Below are positions 25,001-34,288 of a stretch of DNA of 64,000 bases, in pieces. The notes under the pieces were generated by a model. The model was given only the letters and a program-made list of their open reading frames with translations, searched no databases and had not been told where the DNA came from. The DNA comes from Maniola hyperantus (taxonomy: Eukaryota; Arthropoda; Insecta; Lepidoptera; Nymphalidae), in assembly GCF_902806685.2 (NCBI RefSeq), contig NC_048554.1, forward strand, positions 806,001 through 870,000, read 5' to 3'. A program made the translations under genes and the position numbers. Position 1 is the stretch's first letter, and each line of letters starts with the position of its first letter.

Positions 25001-28000
25001 CCAGGCTGCTGGCGTTCGACGAGCCCAAGCCGGAGCCCGAACAGAAGCCCGAGAAGAAGATCGCCAGAATACGCTGCGGCCTCTGCAAGAAGCGCCTCAG
25101 CATCGCCACCGTGCACAAGTGCCGGTATGTATTCTATACGTGTTACTCACCGTCCGAGTGGGCAGCGAGCGACGCCAGCGACGCATCTCCAACATCGCGG
25201 AGACCGACGCCGCCAGGCTGCTGGCGTTCGACGAGCCCAAGCCGGAGCCCGAACAGAAGCCCGAGAAGAAGATCGCCAGAATACGCTGCGGCCTCTGCAA
25301 GAAGCGCCTCAGCATCGCCACCGTGCACAAGTGCCGGTATGTATTCTATACGTGTTACTCACCGTCCGAGTGGGCAGCGAGCGACGCCAGCGACGCATCT
25401 CCAACATCGCGGAGACCGACGCCGCCAGGCTGCTGGCGTTCGACGAGCCCAAGCCGGAGCCCGAACAGAAGCCCGAGAAGAAGATCGCCAGAATACGCTG
25501 CGGCCTCTGCAAGAAGCGCCTCAGCATCGCCACCGTGCACAAGTGCCGGTATGTATTCTATACGTGTTACTCACCGTCCGAGTGGGCAGCGAGCGACGCC
25601 AGCGACGCATCTCCAACATCGCGGAGACCGACGCCGCCAGGCTGCTGGCGTTCGACGAGCCCAAGCCGGAGCCCGAACAGAAGCCCGAGAAGAAGATCGC
25701 CAGAATACGCTGCGGCCTCTGCAAGAAGCGCCTCAGCATCGCCACCGTGCACAAGTGCCGGTATGTATTCTATACGTGTTACTCACCGTCCGAGTGGGCA
25801 GCGAGCGACGCCAGCGACGCATCTCCAACATCGCGGAGACCGACGCCGCCAGGCTGCTGGCGTTCGACGAGCCCAAGCCGGAGCCCGAACAGAAGCCCGA
25901 GAAGAAGATCGCCAGAATACGCTGCGGCCTCTGCAAGAAGCGCCTCAGCATCGCCACCGTGCACAAGTGCCGGTATGTATTCTATACGTGTTACTCACCG
26001 TCCGAGTGGGCAGCGAGCGACGCCAGCGACGCATCTCCAACATCGCGGAGACCGACGCCGCCAGGCTGCTGGCGTTCGACGAGCCCAAGCCGGAGCCCGA
26101 ACAGAAGCCCGAGAAGAAGATCGCCAGAATACGCTGCGGCCTCTGCAAGAAGCGCCTCAGCATCGCCACCGTGCACAAGTGCCGGTATGTATTCTATACG
26201 TGTTACTCACCGTCCGAGTGGGCAGCGAGCGACGCCAGCGACGCATCTCCAACATCGCGGAGACCGACGCCGCCAGGCTGCTGGCGTTCGACGAGCCCAA
26301 GCCGGAGCCCGAACAGAAGCCCGAGAAGAAGATCGCCAGAATACGCTGCGGCCTCTGCAAGAAGCGCCTCAGCATCGCCACCGTGCACAAGTGCCGGTAT
26401 GTATTCTATACGTGTTACTCACCGTCCGAGTGGGCAGCGAGCGACGCCAGCGACGCATCTCCAACATCGCGGAGACCGACGCCGCCAGGCTGCTGGCGTT
26501 CGACGAGCCCAAGCCGGAGCCCGAACAGAAGCCCGAGAAGAAGATCGCCAGAATACGCTGCGGCCTCTGCAAGAAGCGCCTCAGCATCGCCACCGTGCAC
26601 AAGTGCCGGTATGTATTCTATACGTGTTACTCACCGTCCGAGTGGGCAGCGAGCGACGCCAGCGACGCATCTCCAACATCGCGGAGACCGACGCCGCCAG
26701 GCTGCTGGCGTTCGACGAGCCCAAGCCGGAGCCCGAACAGAAGCCCGAGAAGAAGATCGCCAGAATACGCTGCGGCCTCTGCAAGAAGCGCCTCAGCATC
26801 GCCACCGTGCACAAGTGCCGGTATGTATTCTATACGTGTTACTCACCGTCCGAGTGGGCAGCGAGCGACGCCAGCGACGCATCTCCAACATCGCGGAGAC
26901 CGACGCCGCCAGGCTGCTGGCGTTCGACGAGCCCAAGCCGGAGCCCGAACAGAAGCCCGAGAAGAAGATCGCCAGAATACGCTGCGGCCTCTGCAAGAAG
27001 CGCCTCAGCATCGCCACCGTGCACAAGTGCCGGTATGTATTCTATACGTGTTACTCACCGTCCGAGTGGGCAGCGAGCGACGCCAGCGACGCATCTCCAA
27101 CATCGCGGAGACCGACGCCGCCAGGCTGCTGGCGTTCGACGAGCCCAAGCCGGAGCCCGAACAGAAGCCCGAGAAGAAGATCGCCAGAATACGCTGCGGC
27201 CTCTGCAAGAAGCGCCTCAGCATCGCCACCGTGCACAAGTGCCGGTATGTATTCTATACGTGTTACTCACCGTCCGAGTGGGCAGCGAGCGACGCCAGCG
27301 ACGCATCTCCAACATCGCGGAGACCGACGCCGCCAGGCTGCTGGCGTTCGACGAGCCCAAGCCGGAGCCCGAACAGAAGCCCGAGAAGAAGATCGCCAGA
27401 ATACGCTGCGGCCTCTGCAAGAAGCGCCTCAGCATCGCCACCGTGCACAAGTGCCGGTATGTATTCTATACGTGTTACTCACCGTCCGAGTGGGCAGCGA
27501 GCGACGCCAGCGACGCATCTCCAACATCGCGGAGACCGACGCCGCCAGGCTGCTGGCGTTCGACGAGCCCAAGCCGGAGCCCGAACAGAAGCCCGAGAAG
27601 AAGATCGCCAGAATACGCTGCGGCCTCTGCAAGAAGCGCCTCAGCATCGCCACCGTGCACAAGTGCCGGTATGTATTCTATACGTGTTACTCACCGTCCG
27701 AGTGGGCAGCGAGCGACGCCAGCGACGCATCTCCAACATCGCGGAGACCGACGCCGCCAGGCTGCTGGCGTTCGACGAGCCCAAGCCGGAGCCCGAACAG
27801 AAGCCCGAGAAGAAGATCGCCAGAATACGCTGCGGCCTCTGCAAGAAGCGCCTCAGCATCGCCACCGTGCACAAGTGCCGGTATGTATTCTATACGTGTT
27901 ACTCACCGTCCGAGTGGGCAGCGAGCGACGCCAGCGACGCATCTCCAACATCGCGGAGACCGACGCCGCCAGGCTGCTGGCGTTCGACGAGCCCAAGCCG

Positions 28001-31000
28001 GAGCCCGAACAGAAGCCCGAGAAGAAGATCGCCAGAATACGCTGCGGCCTCTGCAAGAAGCGCCTCAGCATCGCCACCGTGCACAAGTGCCGGTATGTAT
28101 TCTATACGTGTTACTCACCGTCCGAGTGGGCAGCGAGCGACGCCAGCGACGCATCTCCAACATCGCGGAGACCGACGCCGCCAGGCTGCTGGCGTTCGAC
28201 GAGCCCAAGCCGGAGCCCGAACAGAAGCCCGAGAAGAAGATCGCCAGAATACGCTGCGGCCTCTGCAAGAAGCGCCTCAGCATCGCCACCGTGCACAAGT
28301 GCCGGTATGTATTCTATACGTGTTACTCACCGTCCGAGTGGGCAGCGAGCGACGCCAGCGACGCATCTCCAACATCGCGGAGACCGACGCCGCCAGGCTG
28401 CTGGCGTTCGACGAGCCCAAGCCGGAGCCCGAACAGAAGCCCGAGAAGAAGATCGCCAGAATACGCTGCGGCCTCTGCAAGAAGCGCCTCAGCATCGCCA
28501 CCGTGCACAAGTGCCGGTATGTATTCTATACGTGTTACTCACCGTCCGAGTGGGCAGCGAGCGACGCCAGCGACGCATCTCCAACATCGCGGAGACCGAC
28601 GCCGCCAGGCTGCTGGCGTTCGACGAGCCCAAGCCGGAGCCCGAACAGAAGCCCGAGAAGAAGATCGCCAGAATACGCTGCGGCCTCTGCAAGAAGCGCC
28701 TCAGCATCGCCACCGTGCACAAGTGCCGGTATGTATTCTATACGTGTTACTCACCGTCCGAGTGGGCAGCGAGCGACGCCAGCGACGCATCTCCAACATC
28801 GCGGAGACCGACGCCGCCAGGCTGCTGGCGTTCGACGAGCCCAAGCCGGAGCCCGAACAGAAGCCCGAGAAGAAGATCGCCAGAATACGCTGCGGCCTCT
28901 GCAAGAAGCGCCTCAGCATCGCCACCGTGCACAAGTGCCGGTATGTATTCTATACGTGTTACTCACCGTCCGAGTGGGCAGCGAGCGACGCCAGCGACGC
29001 ATCTCCAACATCGCGGAGACCGACGCCGCCAGGCTGCTGGCGTTCGACGAGCCCAAGCCGGAGCCCGAACAGAAGCCCGAGAAGAAGATCGCCAGAATAC
29101 GCTGCGGCCTCTGCAAGAAGCGCCTCAGCATCGCCACCGTGCACAAGTGCCGGTATGTATTCTATACGTGTTACTCACCGTCCGAGTGGGCAGCGAGCGA
29201 CGCCAGCGACGCATCTCCAACATCGCGGAGACCGACGCCGCCAGGCTGCTGGCGTTCGACGAGCCCAAGCCGGAGCCCGAACAGAAGCCCGAGAAGAAGA
29301 TCGCCAGAATACGCTGCGGCCTCTGCAAGAAGGGCCTCAGCATCGCCACCGTGCACAAGTGCCGGTATGTATTCTATACGTGTTACTCACCGTCCGAGTG
29401 GGCAGCGAGCGACGCCAGCGACGCATCTCCAACATCGCGGAGACCGACGCCGCCAGGCTGCTGGCGTTCGACGAGCCCAAGCCGGAGCCCGAACAGAAGC
29501 CCGAGAAGAAGATCGCCAGAATACGCTGCGGCCTCTGCAAGAAGCGCCTCAGCATCGCCACCGTGCACAAGTGCCGGTATGTATTCTATACGTGTTACTC
29601 ACCGTCCGAGTGGGCAGCGAGCGACGCCAGCGACGATCCCTTCATCCAGCTTCACCTTCTCGACCTGCATTTTGCTGGTATCAGGTATGTACTCTGTACC
29701 TCGTGTCACTTACCGCCACGAGTCAAAGTCAAAGTCAAAGTCAAATGATTTATTCAAAATAGGTAATAAATTACTCGTATTGATGGTCTGGTATGGTGTT
29801 ACATTTGTAAGATATAGTGGTGATAATTATTACGCAAACTTAAAACTAAAGCTACGAGGGTTCCAAACGCGCCCAGGTCTGAGAAGAGCCCACAACAAAC
29901 TCAGCCGGGTATTCTTCGCAGTTCTTCTTTAGTCGCAGTCACTTACCAGGAATGAGATACGCGCGCCGTTGTAGGGGACCCCCAGTTGCGCTGGTAAGGT
30001 TCAGGGTTGCCGATTCTGGTCCCAGATTGCTGAACTCCGCGTCTATAATGCGGTTTTTGTGCCGAGAGCCGTTAGAGGCTTGTAAGCGTCAAATTCGCAT
30101 GACAGCAGTTGACAGCACTGTTATGTGTTGCCGCTTTTGATTAGCCATCCCGTTTTAGAAGTGGCCGCATTTTAAACCCCGACCGATTGTAATATTTATA
30201 TATACTAAAAATTTGGAAAGAAGTGGAGCTGTTTTGTGCTAGACTTATTAAAGACTAGCTGCCCCGGCGAACTTCGTACCGCCTAACAGTCGATTCTTTT
30301 TCACGATTTTTTTTAAAAATTTTCTCTCCGTAAGAACCATCCTCGTACTTCAAGGAATATTATAAAAAAAGAATTAGCGAAACCGGTTCAGCTGTTCTCG
30401 AGATTTGCGATCAGCAACACATTCAGCGATTCATCTTCTATATATATAAAAGGAAAAGGTGACTGAGTGACTGACTGACTGACTGACTGACTGACTGACT
30501 GACTGACTGACTGACTGACTGACTGACTGACTGATCTATCAACGCACAGCTCAAACTACTGGACGGATCGGGCTGAAATTTGTAATGCACATAGCTATTA
30601 TGACGTAGTTTGGAATGCACATAGCTATTATGACGTAGGCATCCGCTAAGAAAGGATTTTTGAAAATTCAACTCCTAAGGGGGTGAAATAGGTTTTGAAA
30701 TTTAGTAGTCCACGCGGACGAAGTCGCGAGCATAAGCTAGTTTTTATATATAGAGATATCACAAATACGGAACACAGACAGATAGATATACACACTTTCG
30801 CATTTATAATATTAGTATGGATGGATGGATGAACACTTTGATATGAATGTATAGGCTAGTTGACACTTTTTTTAAGTAGGTCTTAAATGGTTGATATTTG
30901 TCCTATTAGATCAAAAAAATTAACGCTATATTTTTTTGCGCCCTAAAAACCGTAAAACTTTAATTTAAAAATATATTTTTCTTAGACAGGTGAAAACACT

Positions 31001-31481
31001 GTCGGCCATGTTTGGCCGATAGATTATCTGTGCTCTGACGTCATGCATTTGTAAACAACAGCATAACTTCCCAAAGTTTAATAAACATGACTTCTATACT
31101 AGTTTACATAGGGATGACATTTCTTTGTTTACATATTTACACATTGTCACATCATGGCTGACAGCGTTTTCTGCGTTTCAAATAAAAATAAAAACTGTAT
31201 TTTTTTTAATTGGATTTATATATCCATCCTGCGTTTTTAATAATTGTTATTGATATATTTCGTTGTCTTACGCAAAATACTATAATAAATAATCATTTAT
31301 TGGACGAAATTAGATATGAGTCAAGTAGCCTATTTCCCCCTGCAGATGTGGTGCGGAGTTCTGCGCGCCGCATCGCTACGCCGAGGTGCACGGCTGCGCG
31401 TACGACTACAAGGCGCACGCGCTGCACTACCTGCAGCAGGCCAACCCGCTGGTCAGCGCGCCCAAGCTGCCCAAGATATAG
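13039..31481 (+). CDS. ZFAND4: AN1-type zinc finger protein 4-like (ubiquitin-like domain + AN1 finger), 9 exons
   Basis: Exons 13039-13219, 16695-16890, 17460-17602, 18388-18534, 19028-19286, 20111-20277, 20693-20885, 21878-22156 and 31346-31481 join in phase to 566 codons. Domains: a ubiquitin-like fold at about residues 24-101 (MEVLVETLTGTAFEM through LRLVLGLRGG, ending in the Gly-Gly typical of the fold); a long low-complexity middle; and a C-terminal AN1 zinc finger with ligands C-x2-C, C-x1-C-x4-C-x2-H-x5-H-x1-C, split by the last intron between HKCR and CGAEFC. Mammalian ZFAND4 has the same two-domain order and is about 730 aa; its function is poorly known. The ATG at 13039 is the first in frame after a stop. 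Exon 8 is the founder of the 36-copy 212-bp array, so the last intron (22157-31345) contains 35 extra copies of most of exon 8 with donors, which may change the real transcript. Introns are full of repeats. Confidence 0.9.
13994..14185 (+). mobile_element. Helitron-like element in ZFAND4 intron 1
   Basis: GTGACTGACTGACTGATCTA start (TCTAAATATA end missing) and GTTGCGGGCGTAAACTAG end. Confidence 0.65.
14674..15076 (+). mobile_element. GGTTCCGTA-family repeat in ZFAND4 intron 1
   Basis: TTTAGGGTTACATACCTCAA to CACACTTGGCCGGTTTTTT, about 400 bp. A reversed partial copy (14548-14668) is directly upstream. Confidence 0.7.
15150..15395. mobile_element. MITE with GGTATTTGACTA ends, copy 1
   Basis: GGGTATTTGACTACATC left, GACTAGTCAAATACC right. 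It contains TTGTGACGTCACACACTGG. Second copy at 39100-39443. Confidence 0.75.
16124..16560 (+). mobile_element. GGTTCCGTA-family repeat in ZFAND4 intron 1, second copy
   Basis: GTTTTTAGGGTTCCGTACCT to GCACTTGGCAGGTTTTTTT. It is followed by a reversed LINE tail (16561-16675) that ends 19 bp before exon 2. Confidence 0.75.
16980..17330 (+). repeat. Tandem repeat in ZFAND4 intron 2, period about 75-80 bp
   Basis: Three imperfect units each contain a CAACGACAGAGACA-like block, a CTACAAATCT block and a CATACCTATACGACG-like block (17079-17328). The units differ by small indels. No coding potential is seen. Confidence 0.7.
17917..18343 (+). mobile_element. GGTTCCGTA-family repeat in ZFAND4 intron 3, with a second tail in front
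   Basis: A tail piece (CAGAACCCTCGGTGCGCGAG) joins directly to the start of another copy (TTTAGGGCTCTGTACCTC), i.e. a head-to-tail pair. It ends about 45 bp before exon 4. Confidence 0.7.
19313..19475 (+). repeat. CT-rich microsatellite tract
   Basis: Long runs of CTCTCT/TCTC with interruptions flank the tiny exon 5 copy. A second similar tract is at 19680-19843. The open frames across them are low-complexity artefacts. Confidence 0.8.
19375..19400 (+). repeat. Tiny third copy of the ZFAND4 exon 5 end
   Basis: The motif ATGCTGTGCATGATGAAAGG, followed by TAGG, repeats the last bases of exon 5 and its donor. It lies between the true exon and the larger duplicate, separated by CT-rich tracts. 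Confidence 0.65.
19484..19658 (+). pseudogene. Duplicate of the 3' two-thirds of ZFAND4 exon 5
   Basis: This 175-bp block repeats 19112-19286 almost exactly (TYNPYSEAEDMFAPLYDG and YTLLPPIGTRTDSDQ encoded again), with a few substitutions, one giving Ala to Val. It ends in the same exon boundary followed by GTAGGC instead of GTAAGC. The nearest AG (CCCAG at its left edge) would give phase 0, while the preceding donors are phase 2 or 1, so simple inclusion would shift the frame. It is best read as a duplicated exon that is not obviously usable. Confidence 0.8.
19680..19843 (+). repeat. CT-rich microsatellite tract following the exon 5 duplicate
   Basis: Pyrimidine-only stretches of CTCTCC, CCCTCT and TTTCC type. 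Together with 19313-19475 it brackets the duplicated exon, suggesting that slippage or unequal exchange between these tracts produced the duplication. Confidence 0.75.
20570..20692 (-). mobile_element. LINE reverse-transcriptase C-terminal fragment abutting ZFAND4 exon 7
   Basis: The minus strand encodes KLWNRLPSAVSQFTTVREF, the C-terminal WN-LP block typical of non-LTR retrotransposon open reading frames. The fragment runs to the CCACAG acceptor of exon 7 at 20692. A related fragment is at 10525-10600. Confidence 0.65.
21344..21597 (+). mobile_element. Helitron-like non-autonomous element, first of a head-to-tail pair
   Basis: It starts TCTAAATATATAA, carries a (GACT)n run, and ends CGCGAGCATAAGCTAG. 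The TC start, CTAG (CTRR) end and near-terminal GCGGAC...GTCGC hairpin fit Helitron structure. The next copy starts on the very next base. Confidence 0.75.
21598..21816 (+). mobile_element. Helitron-like element, second of the pair
   Basis: It begins directly after the CTAG of the first copy. Its end is TTAG in place of CTAG. It stops about 60 bp before ZFAND4 exon 8 and thus just ahead of the 212-bp array. Confidence 0.75.
21978..29635 (+). repeat. 212-bp tandem array: 36 full copies of the ZFAND4 exon 8 3' part plus donor and 33 bp intron
   Basis: The unit runs from GTGGGCAGCGAGCG in exon 8 to the intronic CACCGTCCGA. It contains 179 bp of exon (to TGCCG), the donor GTATGT and 33 bp of intron. 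Starts fall at 21978, 22190 and so on to 29398, with a 26-bp 37th remnant at 29610-29635. Translations of all three forward frames are the same from unit to unit apart from one change in unit 35 (C to G at 29333), so the units are otherwise identical. No forward frame has a stop, and because 212 is not a multiple of 3 an open frame cycles through all phases, giving spurious ORFs of about 2,600 codons. The unit contains the first C-x2-C...C part of the AN1 finger. A recent expansion or an assembly artefact are the two explanations. Confidence 0.97.
29636..29740 (+). repeat. Tail after the array with a diverged copy of the unit's donor/intron segment
   Basis: After the 26-bp remnant comes about 50 bp of new sequence ending TGGTATCAG, then GTATGTACTCTGTACC followed by CACTTACCGCCACGAG. 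This resembles the intron part of the unit (GTATGTATTCTATACG, CACCGTCCGAG) with a few changes and a 3-4 bp insertion. It then passes into four GTCAAA repeats that begin a dispersed retroelement fragment. Confidence 0.6.
29705..29915 (+). mobile_element. Dispersed retroelement 3'-end fragment with (GTCAAA)n
   Basis: GTCAAA repeats, TGATTTATTCAAAATAGG and GAGAAGAGCCCACAACAAAC match, in reverse, the block at 1745-1945. Element class is not certain; a non-LTR retrotransposon tail is most likely. Confidence 0.6.
30437..30740 (+). mobile_element. Helitron-like element with an internal duplication
   Basis: TCTATATATATAAAAGG start, long (GACT)n, and GCATAAGCTAG end. The block AATGCACATAGCTATTATGA occurs twice (30585 and 30612), a feature not seen in the other copies. 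Confidence 0.75.
30854..31330 (+). mobile_element. TIR element (deletion derivative) ending beside the last ZFAND4 exon
   Basis: Inverted ends GGCTAGTTGACAC and GAGTCAAGTAGCC are flanked by TA on both sides. Its two halves match the outer parts of the longer copy at 42766-43745, with the middle missing. Its right end is 15 bp from the exon starting at 31346. Confidence 0.75.
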
Positions 31482-31520
31482 ACTGTGCACCAGTGGCAAG
31501 TGTGCGTGCTGGTCGTGCTG

Positions 31521-31981
31521 GTCCTAGTGAAAGTGTTCTGTGGACTGCGGTGCAAAGTGGAAGCTAAATTTTCTGTATAATGTTGATACACTGTCGACTC
31601 ACTCGTCATTTTGAGAACTCACTCGCCATATTTGCTCTGTGTCAACTGTCATGTCAAAAGTACAATATTATAAAGTCCTAGTGAAAGTGTTATGTGGACT
31701 GCGGTGCAAAGTGGAAGCTAAATTTTCTGTATAATGTTGATACACTGTCGACTCACTCGTCATTTTGAGAACTCACTCGCCATATTTGCTCTGTGTCAAC
31801 TGTCATGTCAAAAGTACAATATTATAAAGTCCTAGTGAAAGTGTTATGTGGACTGCGGTGCAAAGTGGAAGCTAAATTTTCTGTATAATGTTGATACACT
31901 GTCGACTCACTCGTCGTTTTGAGAACTCACTCGCCATATTTGCTCTGTGTCAACTGTCATGTCAAAAGTACAATATTATAA
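31521..31981 (+). repeat. Three tandem 154-bp units in the ZFAND4 3' flank
   Basis: GTCCTAGTGAAAGTGTT starts at 31521, 31675 and 31829. The units differ at only a few positions (for example TTCTGTGG versus TTATGTGG, and CGTCATTTTG versus CGTCGTTTTG). They begin 40 bp after the stop codon, so they probably lie in the 3' UTR. Confidence 0.9.
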
Positions 31982-32184
31982 ATGCGCAAGTGTGTCTGTC
32001 TGTCTGCTAGCTTTTCACGGCTCAACCATTGAACCGATTTTGACGAAATTTGGTACAGAGATAGCTTGCATCCCGGAGAAGGACATATGCTAATATGCTA
32101 CTTTTTATCCTGGAAAAACAAAGCGTTCCCACGGGATTTTTTAAAACTAAATCCACGCAAAGGAAGTCGCGGGCATCCTCGAGT
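31976..32184 (+). mobile_element. Helitron-like element, second family (GTCGCGGGCATC end)
   Basis: Starts TATAAATGCGCAAGTGTGTC and ends AGTCGCGGGCATCCTCGAG. Other members are at 11389-11518, 41161-41300, 44337-44440 (reverse), 46786-46960, 47960-48161 and 49650-49862 (reverse). This copy sits directly on the last 154-bp unit. Confidence 0.65.
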
Positions 32185-32386
32185 TTTAATTAATTTAATT
32201 TAATTGAAAACATCTTCATTGCTTAATACTATGACAAAAAATACAGAATATGCTTAAAAAGAAAGGGCGACCTTATTTATCACTACCAGTGATCTCTTTT
32301 TTTTGACATTTGTAATACTATTATTTTTTTGTGACCAACTTTTTAATGTGACTAGTTTTATCAAAACTATGTAGACAGATATAAGT

Positions 32387-32543
32387 TCCGCAAATTGCTA
32401 TTGCGCTGGGACCATGTCTCATTACCATCTAAATGACGTCATTTTGACGTCATTTGACGTATATTTAAGTAAAAATATACCATCAGCTTCAGTCTAGTGC
32501 TGTCGTCACTAAAATGGCGGCCACGCGCATTAGCAATTTACGG
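32387..32543. mobile_element. MITE with TCCGCAAATTGCTA ends, copy 2
   Basis: TCCGCAAATTGCTATTG and TTAGCAATTTACGGA ends, same body as 1301-1452. Confidence 0.75.
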
Positions 32544-34080
32544 AATTATATATCATAACATATTGCATGCTAATAGGCAGAATTTGTCTGTACCTTTTTG
32601 TTCTTGTAACATCTCCACTGTTTACCCAGATTCGCAGTAAAGAAATTTGTATCTTCCAGGTAACTTATAGAACTGTAAGATTGGTTTTAGTCCTTAATCT
32701 AAGGTTAAACCATATTTTTGTAATAACAGTTGACACATAAGCAAAAATGGCGTATGAGAACTTAAAATGTATTCATTATAAACTACATGTGACCCACCCC
32801 ATCTTGTCTATGGTGAAAGTTCTTAAAATGGTAAATTTTTTAACTTTAATCGAATTAAAAAATGTCCAAAAATTATAATTACTAAGCACTAACAATGTAC
32901 ACGACATTTTGCACTTTCACTAAAACCATTTTATGTCCAAAAAGAATAGTAGTAAAAAAAAGTTGTTTGTATAATAGGGGCAATAGGGGTCAAGGCTACT
33001 TGGAATTTCGACGAGAGTGCCCCATTGTGGAATGGGACGGTACATTGTTGATAGTTGATGGATATAATGATATTAACGTGAAGTGTCTTACTCGCGCTTA
33101 TGATTTGCTTACGTTTCATCATTTCCATTTTTAACTCTAATGGTTTGTTATTATTAGATAAATGTTGCACAGTCTTTCTGAAAAATTTAAGAGTCTTTAT
33201 TTCAATTTTCGCAAAAAAAAGTTCCATATTTTGTTCAAATATCAAAATATTCCTATCCTATAATGTGTGCCAATAAAGAGACAAATCAGTGTGGAACTTT
33301 CACCAGCTATACAACCAGGGATGTATTTACCTCAGGGGCAATAGGGGCCAAGTCTACTTGTAGTTCCGACGAGCGCCCTGTTGCTGTAATGTGACGGTAC
33401 ATTGTTGATAGTTGGAGGATACTGGATATATTGATTGGATACTTGTCCAAAATTGCCACTTTAAATTATTAGTAATTCCATTCAATCCCATCCACACTGA
33501 CTACAGACAAACATGATATTATGTTCAAACTCCGAAGTGAGAAGAGAACCATAACTTTTTGAATCAAGATCGAACCTTTTAACAAAGTTTGGAACTTTCA
33601 ATCTTGGCTCTAAAATTATAGCAATGCAAGTCAACTGTGCAACTAATGTATACTACGTATTATATTATCGTATATCAATGTCATTTTGTTTTTTGGGACG
33701 GAAAGATAAATTTAATTAGATTTAATGCACTTTTTAGATGTCCCGTCGAATGTCACTTCAGTATGCCTGCATTAATAGATCGGGAGCTGGTGCATTATTT
33801 ATTCAAAGTATTTTATAATAGCCGAATTTCGTATTATTTAACAGTAATTAATGTACACAATTAAAAACCTTTTAGAGGCAATTACTTTTCAAAATTTTAA
33901 GTATTAGACTGTGATTATTTTTCGTATTGACTTCTTAATCGTGGCATAATTCCGGTTTTTAATATAAGTAATATATAGATATACTATACAAAAATAGTGC
34001 AAATTTTGTGTGTGCGTGTATATTTAAAAAAAGAAATCATCATTTGAAAGGTACAAAGGTACATAGGCTATATAATATTA

Positions 34081-34288
34081 CTAGCGTATGCTCGCGACAT
34101 CGTCCGCGTGAACTACACAAATTTCAAACCTCTATTTTATCCCTCAAGGGGTTGAATTTTCAAAAAGCTTACTTAACGGATGTCTACGTCATAATAGCAT
34201 GCCAAATTTCAGCCCGATCTGTCCAGTAGTTTGAGCTGTGCGTTGATAGGTCAGTCAGTCAGTCACCTTTTCCTTTTATATGTTTAGA
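34081..34288 (-). mobile_element. Helitron-like element, intergenic
   Basis: CTAGCGTATGCTCGCGAC left, CCTTTTATATGTTTAGA right. Confidence 0.7.

Noticed and set aside
21978..29635. CRISPR-like or satellite array
   Set aside because: Units are contiguous with no spacers and are clearly derived from the neighbouring ZFAND4 exon and intron.
21882..29932. Open reading frames of about 2,600 codons over the 212-bp array
   Set aside because: They arise because a GC-rich stop-free unit is repeated. The native frame covers only every third unit, and the other frames read non-native sequence. No start or family supports a giant protein.
33637..33864. 75-codon frame between ZFAND4 and IPMK
   Set aside because: No similarity, no splice or promoter context; ordinary chance ORF in AT-rich DNA.
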